A stretch of 64,000 bases of DNA, taken from the NCBI GenBank assembly GCA_029532625.1, contig JARFXM010000010.1:1240001-1304000 (forward strand). Direction: 5' to 3'. Below are positions 54,849 to 64,000 of this stretch, piece after piece. The notes beneath the pieces were generated by a model, which was not told the DNA's origin, ran no database searches, and was given only the letters and a program-made list of their open reading frames with translations. Numbering within the stretch: position 1 is the first letter of the stretch; every line of letters starts with the position of its first letter. Origin of the DNA: Lomentospora prolificans. Lineage: Eukaryota > Ascomycota > Sordariomycetes > Microascales > Microascaceae. The position numbers were made by a program, and so were the translations under genes.

Positions 54849-55611
54849 CGTGCTTTCTTGGGATCTGGGATGGAGAGTCGCGGGCCTTCGTGTTTTCTTT
54901 GATCCTTGTGCTGGCGGGATCTCATTTGGAACATTAGCTTGGCGTTTTCGTTTCGTCGAGGCTTTTCGAGCTTGTTCTTTTCTTCTTCTTTTCCTCCTTC
55001 TTCTTCTCCTCATCTCGTCTTGGCTCTCTCGCGCCTTGCTATTTATTCTCTTTTGCCTCTTCATTTCGGATACTTGAAACGTTGGATTTCCTTTGTTGAG
55101 TCGCTTTGGGGTAGGTAGCCACCTTTTTTTCTTGTTCTTTCTTCATACTTTCGGCTCATAGAAAGCGGGGGGGTTGGGTCGGAAAAACGGTACGGCGCGT
55201 CTTTGCGCGCCTCGAGGGGAAATATCTAGGGTGAAGAACATTTCTGCATTCACACAGAGCATGGGATCATGAGGACCCATGTCTACTGTATATATATGAG
55301 TATATATATATATATATATAACACTTTTCATGATTATCCGTTACCTATCGTCGTCTAGAATATATGTGATGCCTTGGCTTGCGCTTCTTGGCCTAGCTCT
55401 ATTACCTTATTGCGGTAGGAGACTGTGTCGCTCAACCTCTTGTATCTTTGCCAACCAATCCTCGGTATGGATGGGCGTAGTTAAGCCTCTGTTGGCTCGC
55501 CACATTGCATCTGTAGGAAACATCCAGGGTAGTAGCCTGCTAACTAGCACTGTTGGAGGTGTGAGGGAAGGCGGGGGTGGGTCGGCAAACAAGGCTGCCT
55601 TGACGGCTTTA
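54849..55611. other. Intergenic between convergent STE12 and FAF1
   Basis: Convergent 3' region. A TC-rich block lies near 54980-55020. No gene or RNA seen besides the AT repeat annotated separately. Confidence 0.5.
55289..55320. repeat. (TA)n microsatellite
   Basis: Alternating TA run of about 32 nt, interrupted once by GAG. Located between two convergent genes. Confidence 0.9.
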
Positions 55612-56543
55612 TCAACGCCTCCTATCTGTTGTGTGGCCTCGAGGGCCTCTACTCCTTTCGGTTGAACTAGCTCCCATGCTCCTTAGATCCCGTTCGCTGA
55701 GCCTCAACTCAGCACCTCTCAGTTTTCCAACGCTGGGCAAATCTACTCTGGGGTTGGATCTTTTTCGTTTTCCAGCCGTCACGCTACCCTGCCCCCCTTT
55801 CCTCTCTAGCACTATGCCGTTTTCCCAGGCTTCTCTCCTCCTTTGGTCCTCGCGCCCCTTCTTCGCTGCCTTGATGCCTTTCCTCATGGCCATTGGCATT
55901 GTAGCCTGTGTGAGGATGCTCTTTGTACCGGCTGGTGCGAGGGACGTGATGCGGAGGTCGGTAGAGTGCATGCGGATACGGCCTTGCGAAAAAGGCTTGG
56001 AGTGTAACTTGGACGAAGGATCGAGGAGATGGGACTCGGTGATAAGGCGATGGAGTGCGAGGTCTTGGGCGAGGAGGGTACGAGAGTCTTCAGGTAAGGA
56101 CGACGTATCTGTCGCTCGCCCCGACTTGCCTATCGAATTGGAGTGTTTAGGTGAGGTGAGATCGGAGGGTGGACGAGAAGACTGAGGACAACAGAGGTTC
56201 CAAGTTAGCTACAGCGTGATTGCAAGGCCGCGAGGGGGGGAGGGGACCTCACCAGGTAGGCCTTCGCTTCTCGCTTCCCCATGGACTGGAAAGAGGAATC
56301 CAGGTTCGAGGCGTGGTCTACGACCTCTATGGTGTCCCCTTCGTCGTCGGATATGCCACTCCATTCGTCCTCCTCGTTGCTCTCGTGACTTTCGCGGGCG
56401 ATGTCATGGGGGGTTGAAACAGGGGTCTCTAGCTGGGGTAGAGGCTCAAAATGCGATTCAAAGTGTTTTTGAAATATAGCGTGTGCGGCGTCCCTGTCGG
56501 TGTCGCTTTGGAGGCGTGCACGTTTGTGCGATCTCGCCGACAT
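55612..56543 (-). CDS. FAF1: FAF1-like rRNA-processing protein (SSU processome), 286 aa
   Basis: Two exons, 56543-56253 and 56181-55612 (861 nt, in phase). The N-terminal half has DRDAAHAIFQKHFESHFEPL followed by an acidic block (SNEEDEWSGISDDEGDTIEV), the layout of fungal FAF1-type proteins. The C-terminal half, after the intron, carries LLAQDLALHRLITESHLL, SKLHSKPFSQGRIRMHSTDL and TQATMPMAMRKGIKAAKKGR. It ends in an Arg/Lys-rich tail with the RLSERDLRSM motif. In yeast, FAF1 is a nucleolar protein needed for 18S rRNA maturation through 40S assembly. The charge pattern (acidic middle, basic end) fits such a role. The assignment is from recall of fungal homologues, not a search. Confidence 0.75.
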
Positions 56544-56784
56544 GATCGATGGTGTGTAGCCGTTTTTAGGTGGGGGCCAACCGATGAGAAGCAGTTAGGT
56601 CTTTGCGCAAAAAGGCACGAGAATATGCGGGCATTGGGTATAGTGATTGATTTATTATGGCGTTGAAGTGGACCTCAATAGAGGTGTTAGTGAGAAGGAG
56701 GAGTGGCGCCAACAACAGAAAACTGGATGTCGCAGAACGAAGGGAGAATAAAAAAAGATTATCGAGTACAACCCGAGGCCGACG

Positions 56785-56786
56785 CC

Positions 56787-56817
<31 letters not shown>

Positions 56818-56821
56818 AAAA
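56785..56821 (+). repeat. Homopolymer junction: 23 C followed by 14 A
   Basis: Unbroken C run (56785-56807) directly joined to an A run (56808-56821). Read on the minus strand it is T14G23, about 30 nt downstream of the tRNA gene's terminator. Length is probably unstable; exact counts could also carry sequencing error. Confidence 0.9.
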
Positions 56822-56850
56822 GGAACAAATCAAATCAAGGGCAAAAAGTC

Positions 56851-56942
56851 TAGGCCCACTGGGGATCGAACCCAGGACCTTCCGTGTACAGACCGTATTA
56901 CGCACTGTGAGACGGACGCGATAGCCACTTCGCCATGAGCCT
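56851..56942 (-). tRNA. tRNA-Val (anticodon CAC) with 19-nt intron
   Basis: All arms can be drawn. Acceptor stem: 7 bp, AGGCTCA with TGGGCCT (one G-U). D stem: GCGA/TCGC. Anticodon stem: TCCGT/ACGGA. Anticodon loop: CTCACAC. T arm: CTGGG-TTCGATC-CCCAG, the normal B box. Discriminator base is A. The intron (56905-56887) lies directly after position 37, the canonical place. The anticodon CAC (56909-56907) reads Val GUG. A run of five T follows the gene on the minus strand, as expected for a Pol III terminator. The first pair is A1-U72 rather than the usual G1-C72, which is odd for tRNA-Val; the amino-acid identity is therefore by anticodon only. Confidence 0.88.
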
Positions 56943-58002
56943 TGCTGTCTGATTGGACGGAGGACTCTTGATTGGAAATTATACATACGCCTTTGCGAAT
57001 CTCTTCTGATTTCCTTCTGACCAGCGATGGCGACGAGTGGGTTTTTTGTGCTCTGGCAGGTTGGAACCAGCGTGCGGTAGAAGAAGATTATCCAGTTCTT
57101 AATACTGACACAGGGCTACAGGGGATTGAGCTGAAGGCTGCACACCTGTACATCCCAAGCCGAGTCCTCACTTGTACAGACCACTCTAGGGAACTGGGGG
57201 GGAACATTAAGCATCTATTGATCCCTCTCTTTCAATAAAGGGCGAAAGGGATAAAAGTTAAGGTGACTGGTGGGTTGTATTAGATGCAAGTGCTTGATGA
57301 AATTACGTTGGCATTCTTATGGGAGATTGGTTGTAATCTGAAGTATGACCAATCTGCCTCCAGCGTCTTTACTCCAAGTGAGGTCGAGCCGCACATCGAT
57401 GGTTCAAGGTTGCAAGTCCCTACTTGATAGTGGTAAAGTGCAGTGGTAGGTGGGTGCAGTAGTAGGCGGGGTGGCCAGTAAGGAATGGATCAATGACAGT
57501 GCAACCCACTAAAAGTTGATCCATTTGATACCAAGAGTACTCAACCAGTTGGCGAGCGCTGTTACTCTCCGAGGACTGAGAAATCCTAGAGATTGATGCA
57601 TTTCTTTGTCCACATTGATTGATGTTACCACGAACTCACGCGCGACTGCGCTGGCTGACCGGCTCAGCCTCCTTCATCGCTCTCACTCCCTCGTCTCACC
57701 CTTTGTTCCTTCACTCCCCTTCATCCACCATGCCATCATGAATTACAGCATGAAAATTCCACCTCTATTGTACATTCCTTTTTTATTTCCCGTCTAGCAG
57801 GTATATTCGCGCTCTGTTTTTCCAGGGCCACCCCACTAAGCTAACCCGCTCTCACCCCTGGTCGCATCGCCAGCCGCCATCTCTGCCGACACTGACGGCC
57901 GAGAGCTGTCACAACCGCGAGCTACCAACCAACATCCTCTTTTTTTCCGTAAAGGGAAAATAAATCTAGTACTCAACGCGCTTTGAGTAGGTGGAGGAAA
58001 CC
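56943..58002. other. Intergenic between tRNA-Val and the HET-domain gene
   Basis: About 1 kb; holds the HET gene promoter, with a CT-rich stretch at about 57660-57730. No coding frame accepted. Confidence 0.5.
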
Positions 58003-60354
58003 ATGTCTCCATCCCCGCCTGGTAGCCGAAGCGATGACGAGTATCCCCCGTCGCCGCTTCCCGGAGCTCCCCCTCCCCCTCCCCCTCCCGCTGGCGAACA
58101 TGAGAGGCGTTCGTCTTATTTCGAGCCCCGGCGGAGAGACAAGGACTATGAACGAGACAGAGACTACGAGCGAGACAAGGAAAGGGAAAGGGATAGGGAT
58201 AGGGATAGGGATAGGGACAGGGACAGAGACAGAGATAGGGACCGGGATCGTGAGCGCGAGCGTGAGCGCGACATGGACCAGGCGCGAAATAAGGAGAAGG
58301 ATAGGGACAGTCGACCGGATGATGCGCGTTACCGCCGTCAAGGCGACCCGGATAGAAGGCCGAATAATAACAGCAACGAGTCGCGCCACCGCTCTGCCAC
58401 TGGCGGCGCTCCTCGGCCACGCGACCCGCGAAAATCTCGTGCAAGTCCATCCCGCCGGCAGAGCATCACGGAAAAAATCAAGTCCTCGTGGGGCGGCATT
58501 CTCGGTGGTGATAATCCAGTGTCGAGGCGCGCGTCCACCGCCACCGCAGCAAGGGGCGACCCCGTCACGAGGATTCGGACTTGGGTGGAGCGCTGCAATA
58601 CGGAGCACGGCAAGCACTGCCACGATGCCGGCGTAAAAGACCTCACCTTTTTTCCAGTCTGGCTTATCGATTGTAGTAGTCCCGAAGCTAGGCTTGTGCG
58701 GGCTCACCCGGATGACGACTATGTGGCCCTGAGCTATGTCTGGGAGCCTCCAGGCCGTCGTCCTCCTCTGAGGACGATCTCAAACAATGTTACTAGGCTG
58801 GAACAGCAAATTCCATTGGATGAGCTGCCGCAATCTATAACGGACGCCATGTGGCTTACACGGAAGCTCGGCTTATCGTTTCTTTGGGTAGATCGTCTCT
58901 GCATTGTCCAGGACGACGAGGCTGAGAAGGACGAACACATCCGAAACATGGCCTATATTTTCTCCAACGCCTACCTCACCATCGTCGCGGCCTGCGGAAA
59001 CGCCAACGCGCGTCTCAGTGGGCTAGATAAAAAACCTGCTCAAAGGCCGACCAACAAAACACCAAATGTGTCGCACGCGGACCTCGTCGCCGACTCCAAA
59101 TGGAGCACTAGAGCGTGGACAGTGGAAGAGGCCCTGTACGCCCGGAGAGCGGTCTACGTTTTTGGCGACTCCGTATCCTGGGAGTGCCACTGTGATGTGT
59201 TCGAAGGTGGGGCGCAGAGCAAGTTAAAGATGCTAAAGCCGAGTTCGACCGGAAAGTGTACGCATCGTCTGGGTACTGCCCAACTCGCCTTTCAGCATGC
59301 CCCCTGGCCTGACCTTGAAGAGTACGCAAAGATTGTGATGGATTATACCATGCGGAGGCTATCAGTCATTGAAGACACCCCTCGCGCCTTCGCCGGCGTC
59401 ACTTCTGTCCTTTCTAAAATCTTCACGGGCGGCTTCGTTTGGGGCTTGCCCGTGATGTTTCTCGAGCTTGCCTTGTTGTGGCAGCCGCAAGTATCCATCC
59501 GTAGGAAGACCCTCCCCCTAGACTCCTCCAACCTCAACGCTCTGCCTTCGTGGTCTTGGATGGGCTGGTATTTCGACGATATACCGGTTGACCTGCTTCT
59601 GTGGCGAGCTGCGGCAGATTATGTGGAATCATCGGCGCCCGCGAGGCGCGGTGCCCCGGCCAGGCGTTTCTACTCGCCCAACCACTTCAGATTTCGATCC
59701 ATCGGCATAGAATGGAACATTACGGATAGGTCAACGGCAACCCGTCTAGTATCAAACGGTCTCCAGTATCGAGGGAAGTCCTTCCGCAAATCATCCCCCC
59801 TCCCGGACGGCTGGACGCGTAGCGGCTACGATTTCAAGCACGAGTCGGATCCAAGCACCATCTTCCGATATCCCATTCCCGTACCGCCCACCAAGGGCCC
59901 GGGCCAACTCGCCATAGCGCCTTCGCTCCCCGGCACCTTCCTTTCCTTCACCACCGTGCGCGGCTTTTTCGACGTCGAGAGCAACCGCAACCAGGCGTTC
60001 AAGGCACGCGCCAACCCGCCCATCGCCATCGGCAACATATACGACCGAAGCGGCCGCTGGGCTGGCCAGTTCCGCAGCCACGACTCGTGGATGGGCATCC
60101 AGGCGTCGAACCACGAAGGCGACGAGAAGCTCGAGTTCATCGCCATCTCCGAGGCCTCCGAGCGTGGCGGCTCCCATGTCTTCGACCAGGAGTACCTGCG
60201 CGAGGTGCAGGATCCCGACGGCATCGTCGACTACGTCAACGTACTCTGGATCGAGCGGGTGGGAGGCATCGCGTATAGGCGCGGACTCGGCCACATCGTC
60301 TCGCAGGTCTGGAGTGCGCAGGCAAAGGAGCAGGTTGCCATCTTGTTGGGTTAA
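58003..60354 (+). CDS. HET-domain protein with N-terminal Pro-rich and Arg-Asp repeat region, 783 aa
   Basis: A single exon, no intron needed. Residues 1-40 hold a Pro-rich run (PLPGAPPPPPPPAGE). Residues about 42-90 are alternating Arg-Asp/Arg-Glu, and a further basic Arg/Ser/Pro-rich part runs to about 160. The HET domain (about residues 236-385) has all three usual blocks: DDDYVALSYVWEPPG, LPQSITDAMWLTRKLG with FLWVDRLCIVQDD, and MAYIFSNAYLTIVAACG, plus WSTRAWTVEEALYARR. The C-terminal half is a conserved fungal extension ending in VNVLWIERVGGIAYRRG, common in this class. HET proteins mediate non-self recognition and heterokaryon incompatibility cell death, and some act without polymorphism. 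The ATG at 58003 follows a GTG codon in frame. The RD array is unusual for a HET protein and recalls RD/RE tails of RNA-binding proteins such as U1-70K. Confidence 0.9.
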   Translation: MSPSPPGSRSDDEYPPSPLPGAPPPPPPPAGEHERRSSYFEPRRRDKDYERDRDYERDKERERDRDRDRDRDRDRDRDRDRDRERERERDMDQARNKEKDRDSRPDDARYRRQGDPDRRPNNNSNESRHRSATGGAPRPRDPRKSRASPSRRQSITEKIKSSWGGILGGDNPVSRRASTATAARGDPVTRIRTWVERCNTEHGKHCHDAGVKDLTFFPVWLIDCSSPEARLVRAHPDDDYVALSYVWEPPGRRPPLRTISNNVTRLEQQIPLDELPQSITDAMWLTRKLGLSFLWVDRLCIVQDDEAEKDEHIRNMAYIFSNAYLTIVAACGNANARLSGLDKKPAQRPTNKTPNVSHADLVADSKWSTRAWTVEEALYARRAVYVFGDSVSWECHCDVFEGGAQSKLKMLKPSSTGKCTHRLGTAQLAFQHAPWPDLEEYAKIVMDYTMRRLSVIEDTPRAFAGVTSVLSKIFTGGFVWGLPVMFLELALLWQPQVSIRRKTLPLDSSNLNALPSWSWMGWYFDDIPVDLLLWRAAADYVESSAPARRGAPARRFYSPNHFRFRSIGIEWNITDRSTATRLVSNGLQYRGKSFRKSSPLPDGWTRSGYDFKHESDPSTIFRYPIPVPPTKGPGQLAIAPSLPGTFLSFTTVRGFFDVESNRNQAFKARANPPIAIGNIYDRSGRWAGQFRSHDSWMGIQASNHEGDEKLEFIAISEASERGGSHVFDQEYLREVQDPDGIVDYVNVLWIERVGGIAYRRGLGHIVSQVWSAQAKEQVAILLG
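58180..58275 (+). repeat. Coding hexanucleotide (AGGGAT/AGGGAC) minisatellite with G-quadruplex motif
   Basis: Imperfect tandem AGGGAT/AGGGAC/AGAGAC units encode Arg-Asp pairs in the HET-domain protein, followed by CGTGAG/CGCGAG units for Arg-Glu. Seven GGG triplets separated by 3-nt loops (AAA, ATA, ACA) occur in a row on the coding strand, an ideal intramolecular G-quadruplex pattern. Confidence 0.9.
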
Positions 60355-61102
60355 AGTACGGGCTGGGAAGGGGGTTGGCGGTGCGTGTTGCGGGTTGCTA
60401 GGTTCATTGTAAACTCTAGACAGCGTGTCTGCTTTTTTTTTTTCTACGTGTATTCGTCACTGCTATATCAGGTTGAACATTGGCACTCGCCACCCTTTTT
60501 TTTTTTTGTAGTAAACTGGACTGAAATAATAATGGACGTTTTTTAGCCCCGACTTCTCGCAGAATGTTCAGACCGAAAAGTTGAAGAGTCGTGCCAAGTC
60601 ACCAAGAATCATCAATGAATAGCTGATATCACACCGGGGCTCAGTTGGACGGCTGAATTTGGTCGGCCTCTAAGCCAAACTTGATGTTTTGTTATTCCAT
60701 CTATTAGAGTACAAACATCCCCCCCTGCTATTCTAGATAGAGTGAACAGAGACCACACGAAGAGAGACAAACAAGGGAGAAACCCGCTCTGAAAGGTCGG
60801 GAGAGGGTTGGGGAATAATCAAACAACAACAATCGACAATCACTCCTTCTTTAGTTTCTTCCCCCTTTCTACCAGAGAGAAAGGGGACGCCGCATGGTTA
60901 GCGTCACAACAGAAGAGGGCTAGATGTAGATGCCAAGAGTCAACCAGAAAGGGAAAACAAGAGGGGAAAGAAGCAGAAAAGTAGTCAACACAACCAGTAA
61001 TACATGTACTCATCCCTTGAACAATCCTCTCACCATTTCCTAAACCGAAACGCCAAGATGTGAAGATATTCCTCACTATGACACAAACGCCTTGGCTGAA
61101 GC
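60355..61102. other. Intergenic between convergent HET gene and SNF2/STH1
   Basis: Convergent 3' region with T runs at 60431-60440 and 60497-60509. No gene seen. Confidence 0.5.
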
Positions 61103-64000
61103 TCATTCATCAGCTTTGTCCCCGTTCGTCGCATCCTTGGCGCTGGACGAGACTAGCCGGATTCTTGTTCCGGATGCAGGCTGTGGGGTATCACCAGCAC
61201 CTGAAGGAGGGGGAGACCCTTCCTTTTCAACGAGGTCCTCGAGTTCCCTGAGCTCGGGCGATTTCTCGAGCTCCGACTCAAATTCCTTGTTGAAGAACTC
61301 CTACATGGGATCAGTTAGCCACCAGACCGATACAACGAGCTGAAGTGATTCATAACAAAACAACCAATAGCACTAACCTCCATCACCGCCGCATCCTTCC
61401 AGAGCATGCTACCATCCTCATTATATGTCCGGCAATTTCGAATCATCAAGTCGAAGTCTTTGCGCATATCGCTGAGACAAGTGTACTCTCCCTTCTTGAT
61501 CTTGGCTTCCATCATTTTCATGCAGATAGGGGACTGAATAATGAGATAGTAGTCGGCGTAATCCCGCTTGTGTGGCAGCTTGACAAATGGTCCGATAATG
61601 AGCCTCTTGGGAGGGTCAGAATCATCGTCCTCCCCGGGTTCGAGGAGGTCATCCGACTCAAGATTCATAAGCCCATCATAGAGTGATCTCAAACTCTTTT
61701 GGAGGGCTTCACGCTGCTGTGGGCTGACGCGCGAGTCTCCATTTGCCGCAGCGACCGCCTTTGGCCTCCCTTGAGGGCCACGGCGCTTTTTCAGAGGTGG
61801 CTCTTCATCCCCATCCACGGCCTTGCGCTTCTCTACCTTGGGCCCAGGTTTGCGGCCACGTTTCTTAGGTGTTTCAACCTCTTCGGTGCTCGCTCGGCTT
61901 GGGACGGGCGAGTTCACAGAGTTGAGTTGCTTCATCCTCTTCGCTTCCCGCTTCTCCTTCCGTGCCTGCTTCCTGGCGGCTGCAGCTTCAGGTGAATCTT
62001 CATCGTCATCCACAGCCATGAGCCACTGCTCTTCGGTGAGACCGTCGTCGTACTTGACCTTCGTCCGCTCACGAGCACCCCTCCCGAGCACCACTTCTTC
62101 CTCCTCTTGCACAGGATTACCCTCGCTCAGGTAGATATCCGGCAACTCATTATCCGCCATAAGCCTAGGCTTGCTCTTGCACCCTGAAGCGGTGCCGTAG
62201 ATAGGATCCTTGGCCCTCTCCTCGTCCATCTTTTGGAAGACATTTAGCTCCTCGTCGCTTCGTGCGAGAATCATGTTGAGCTCTTCGTCATCCATCTCAT
62301 CCTGCTCACCCGATTCTGCCATGTCAGCAGCCTCGAGTAAGGTTCTCAGCATAGCATCGCGATCCGTCTCAGAGGATTTGTTATCAAATCTACCAGCCTG
62401 AATGACCTTGCCATCCATGTCAAGCTTGTACCTAGCACGCTCCAGAATCTTCTCCTCGACCGAATTCGAGCTGATCAGTCGGAGAATCCTGACTTCATTC
62501 TTCTGACCGATACGATGGGCACGATCCTGCGCCTGCAAATCTTGATGGGGATTCCAGTCGGAGTCGTAAATAATGACAGTATCGGCTGTTTGCAGGTTCA
62601 GACCCAAACCACCCGCGCGAGTGGAGAGAAGGAAAATGAAATACTTGGAGTTGGGTTCATTGAAGGCTCTGAGAAGCTCAGAACGATCTTCCGATTTGGT
62701 CATGCCATCAAGACGAAGGAACTCGATCTTGCGATATCGCAAGTAATCCTCCATGATGTCCATGATGGCCGTCATCTGGAAGAACATAAGAACGCGATGG
62801 CCGGTGGCCTGATACTTGGGGAGAATTCGATCGAGAAGCTCAAACTTTCCGGCGGTTCGCCATAAAAGATCGTTGCTGACGCTAAGTGGGTTCAGGACGT
62901 TTTCAACCTCGTCGAAGACGAAAGGATGGTTGCAGAGCTTCCTCAGCTGCATAATCATGTTGCTAAGACCGCGCGCACCAGCCTTACCACCCTTGCCATC
63001 ACTAACAATGATCCTGTTGTGCGTAACCATTTGCTTGTAGAGTTTGGTTTGCAAGGCAGAGAACTTGCACTTAATGACTTTTTCGGTCTTGTCAGGAAGG
63101 TCTTTCTCAACATCCTTCTTGAGACGGCGAAGAAGGAAGGGTCGCAGGACCTTGTGCAAACGTCTAATGACGAGGATCTGCTCCTCTTCAGTCAAGTCCA
63201 TCTTGTCTTGGCCACCCGTGTTGGCGAAGGGTGTGTTGAACCATTCATCAAAGGTCTTGGCCGATTTAAAGATGTTGGGCAGAACGAAGTTAAGCATGGC
63301 CCATAGTTCGCCGAGGTTATTCTGGAGTGGCGTACCAGTAAGAATAAGGCGGAACCTAGTGTGGTAGTAGCCCTGGATGGTAGCTGTAAGCTTCGACTGG
63401 GTATTCTTCATGCGGTGTCCCTCGTCGATAATCATGTGGAACCACTTAATCTTGCTGAGAATGGGACGGTCCTTGATGATGTATTCGTACGTCGTCAACA
63501 GAACCTGGAATTTGCCCTGCCGGATCTTCTCTTGCTGTTGCTTTCTGGCGTTCGGGGGTCCCTTATATACAATGCGAGAGACGGAAGGAGCCCATTTTTC
63601 AAACTCCAGGTTCCAGTTGGTGAGGGTACTGAGGGGTACAATGACCAAGTATGGGCCGGATTGCTGTTTCCTTTCGATCAAGTAGGTGATAAGACTGATG
63701 GTCTGAATAGTTTTTCCGAGACCCATCTCGTCGGCAAGAATACCATTGAGGTTGTTGTTGTAGAGGGACAACATCCACTGCAGACCCTTGAGCTGGTACT
63801 CCTTGAGTGTACCACCCACAAGAATATTGGCTTGCTCAGTAACATCCTCCTTGACGCGATGCGCGACAGCATAGTAATCAATCTTGCGGCTATTCTCCTC
63901 GACATCATCTTCGGATTCGACTTCGCTCTCCTCCTCATTTTCAAAGGCGCCATTCTCGTCACCATACCTCTCTGCAGCCTGCCGTTGTTGAACTTTGACG
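61103..64000 (-). CDS. STH1: SNF2/STH1-type chromatin-remodelling ATPase with bromodomain, C-terminal 939 aa (5' end outside window)
   Basis: Two exons in the window, 64000-61378 (open at the edge) and 61300-61103. The ATPase core has motif I DEMGLGKTIQT, motif II IIDEGHRMKN (DEGH), LTGTPLQNNLGELWAMLNFV, then helicase C motifs LMFFQMTAIMDIMEDYL, LLSTRAGGLGLNLQTADTVI and QAQDRAHRIGQKNEVRILRL. The SnAC-like acidic stretch after it (EEELNMILARSDEEL-like) and an AT-hook-like basic part (KKRGRKPGPK) precede a bromodomain with the acetyl-lysine Asn in CRTYNEDGSML. Immediately before the ATPase core, an acidic stretch and VKEDVTEQANILVGG join without a gap. This domain order is that of Snf2/Sth1, the ATPase of SWI/SNF and RSC; the N-terminal HSA/QLQ parts lie outside. 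The bromodomain is split by an intron after the YN-containing helix. Confidence 0.95.

Noticed and set aside
55631..56185. 184-codon plus-strand frame antisense to FAF1
   Set aside because: It is the shadow of FAF1 exon 2, whose minus-strand reading has clear family motifs.
58186..58230. AGGGAT array as an interstitial telomere repeat
   Set aside because: The unit TAGGGA is not a permutation of the fungal telomere unit TTAGGG, and it is in frame coding for Arg-Asp.
59791..60294. 167-codon minus-strand frame inside the HET gene
   Set aside because: Antisense shadow of the GC-rich HET C-terminus; no independent support.

Overview
The window is nuclear DNA of a filamentous ascomycete, most likely a sordariomycete. 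Genes carry many short introns (about 45-100 nt) with GTANGT-type donors and CTAAC/CTGAC branch sites. The proteins include filamentous-fungus markers: CAP20-type perilipin, HymA, a CFEM-GPI protein, a HET-domain protein, STE12 with two C2H2 fingers, and a CYS3/MetR bZIP. There are no operons, phages or CRISPR arrays. Exon structures below were worked out by eye, requiring reading phase, splice consensus and family similarity to agree; families were recognised from memory without a database search.

Left third (1-24 kb). In order: the 3' end of a USO1/p115 vesicle tether (+); a PRMT3-type arginine methyltransferase whose N-terminal zinc finger has lost its ligands (+); an OPT transporter of the YGL114W type with a probable 9-nt microexon (-); RAV1, the V-ATPase assembly factor (-); SFI1, a centrin-binding spindle pole body protein (-); an unidentified ORF (-); HymA/Mo25 (+); SNF12, a SWIB-domain subunit of SWI/SNF or RSC (-); and a PDK1/Pkh kinase (-).

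Middle (24-42 kb). In order: a small conserved protein of unknown function (+); CYS3/MetR with an unusually long 597-nt intron (-); CHL4/CENP-N (+); a TATDN1-type TatD nuclease (-) divergent from RNR1 (+), with two MluI-box (ACGCGT) sites between them; a CFEM-GPI surface protein (+); a pirin with a hydrophobic N-terminal extension (-); and the lipid-droplet protein CAP20 (-).

Right third (42-64 kb). About 10 kb without a recognisable gene separates CAP20 from STE12. The last 1.06 kb of it is free of ATG and ends in a 9-codon upstream ORF, which suggests a long regulated leader. Beyond STE12 (+) come FAF1 (-), an intron-containing tRNA-Val(CAC) (-) next to a C23A14 tract, a HET-domain protein whose N-terminus is an Arg-Asp repeat encoded by a G-quadruplex-capable hexanucleotide array (+), and a bromodomain SNF2/STH1 remodelling ATPase that runs off the right edge (-).

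Most genes are housekeeping or developmental regulators, and neighbours share no single pathway. SNF12 and the SNF2/STH1 ATPase belong to the same class of remodelling complex; STE12 and HymA are morphogenesis regulators. I found no clear new multi-gene system. The most interesting signals are the microexon, the finger-less PRMT3, the HET repeat/G4 array, the STE12 leader, the membrane-anchored pirin and the RNR1 C-terminal exon.
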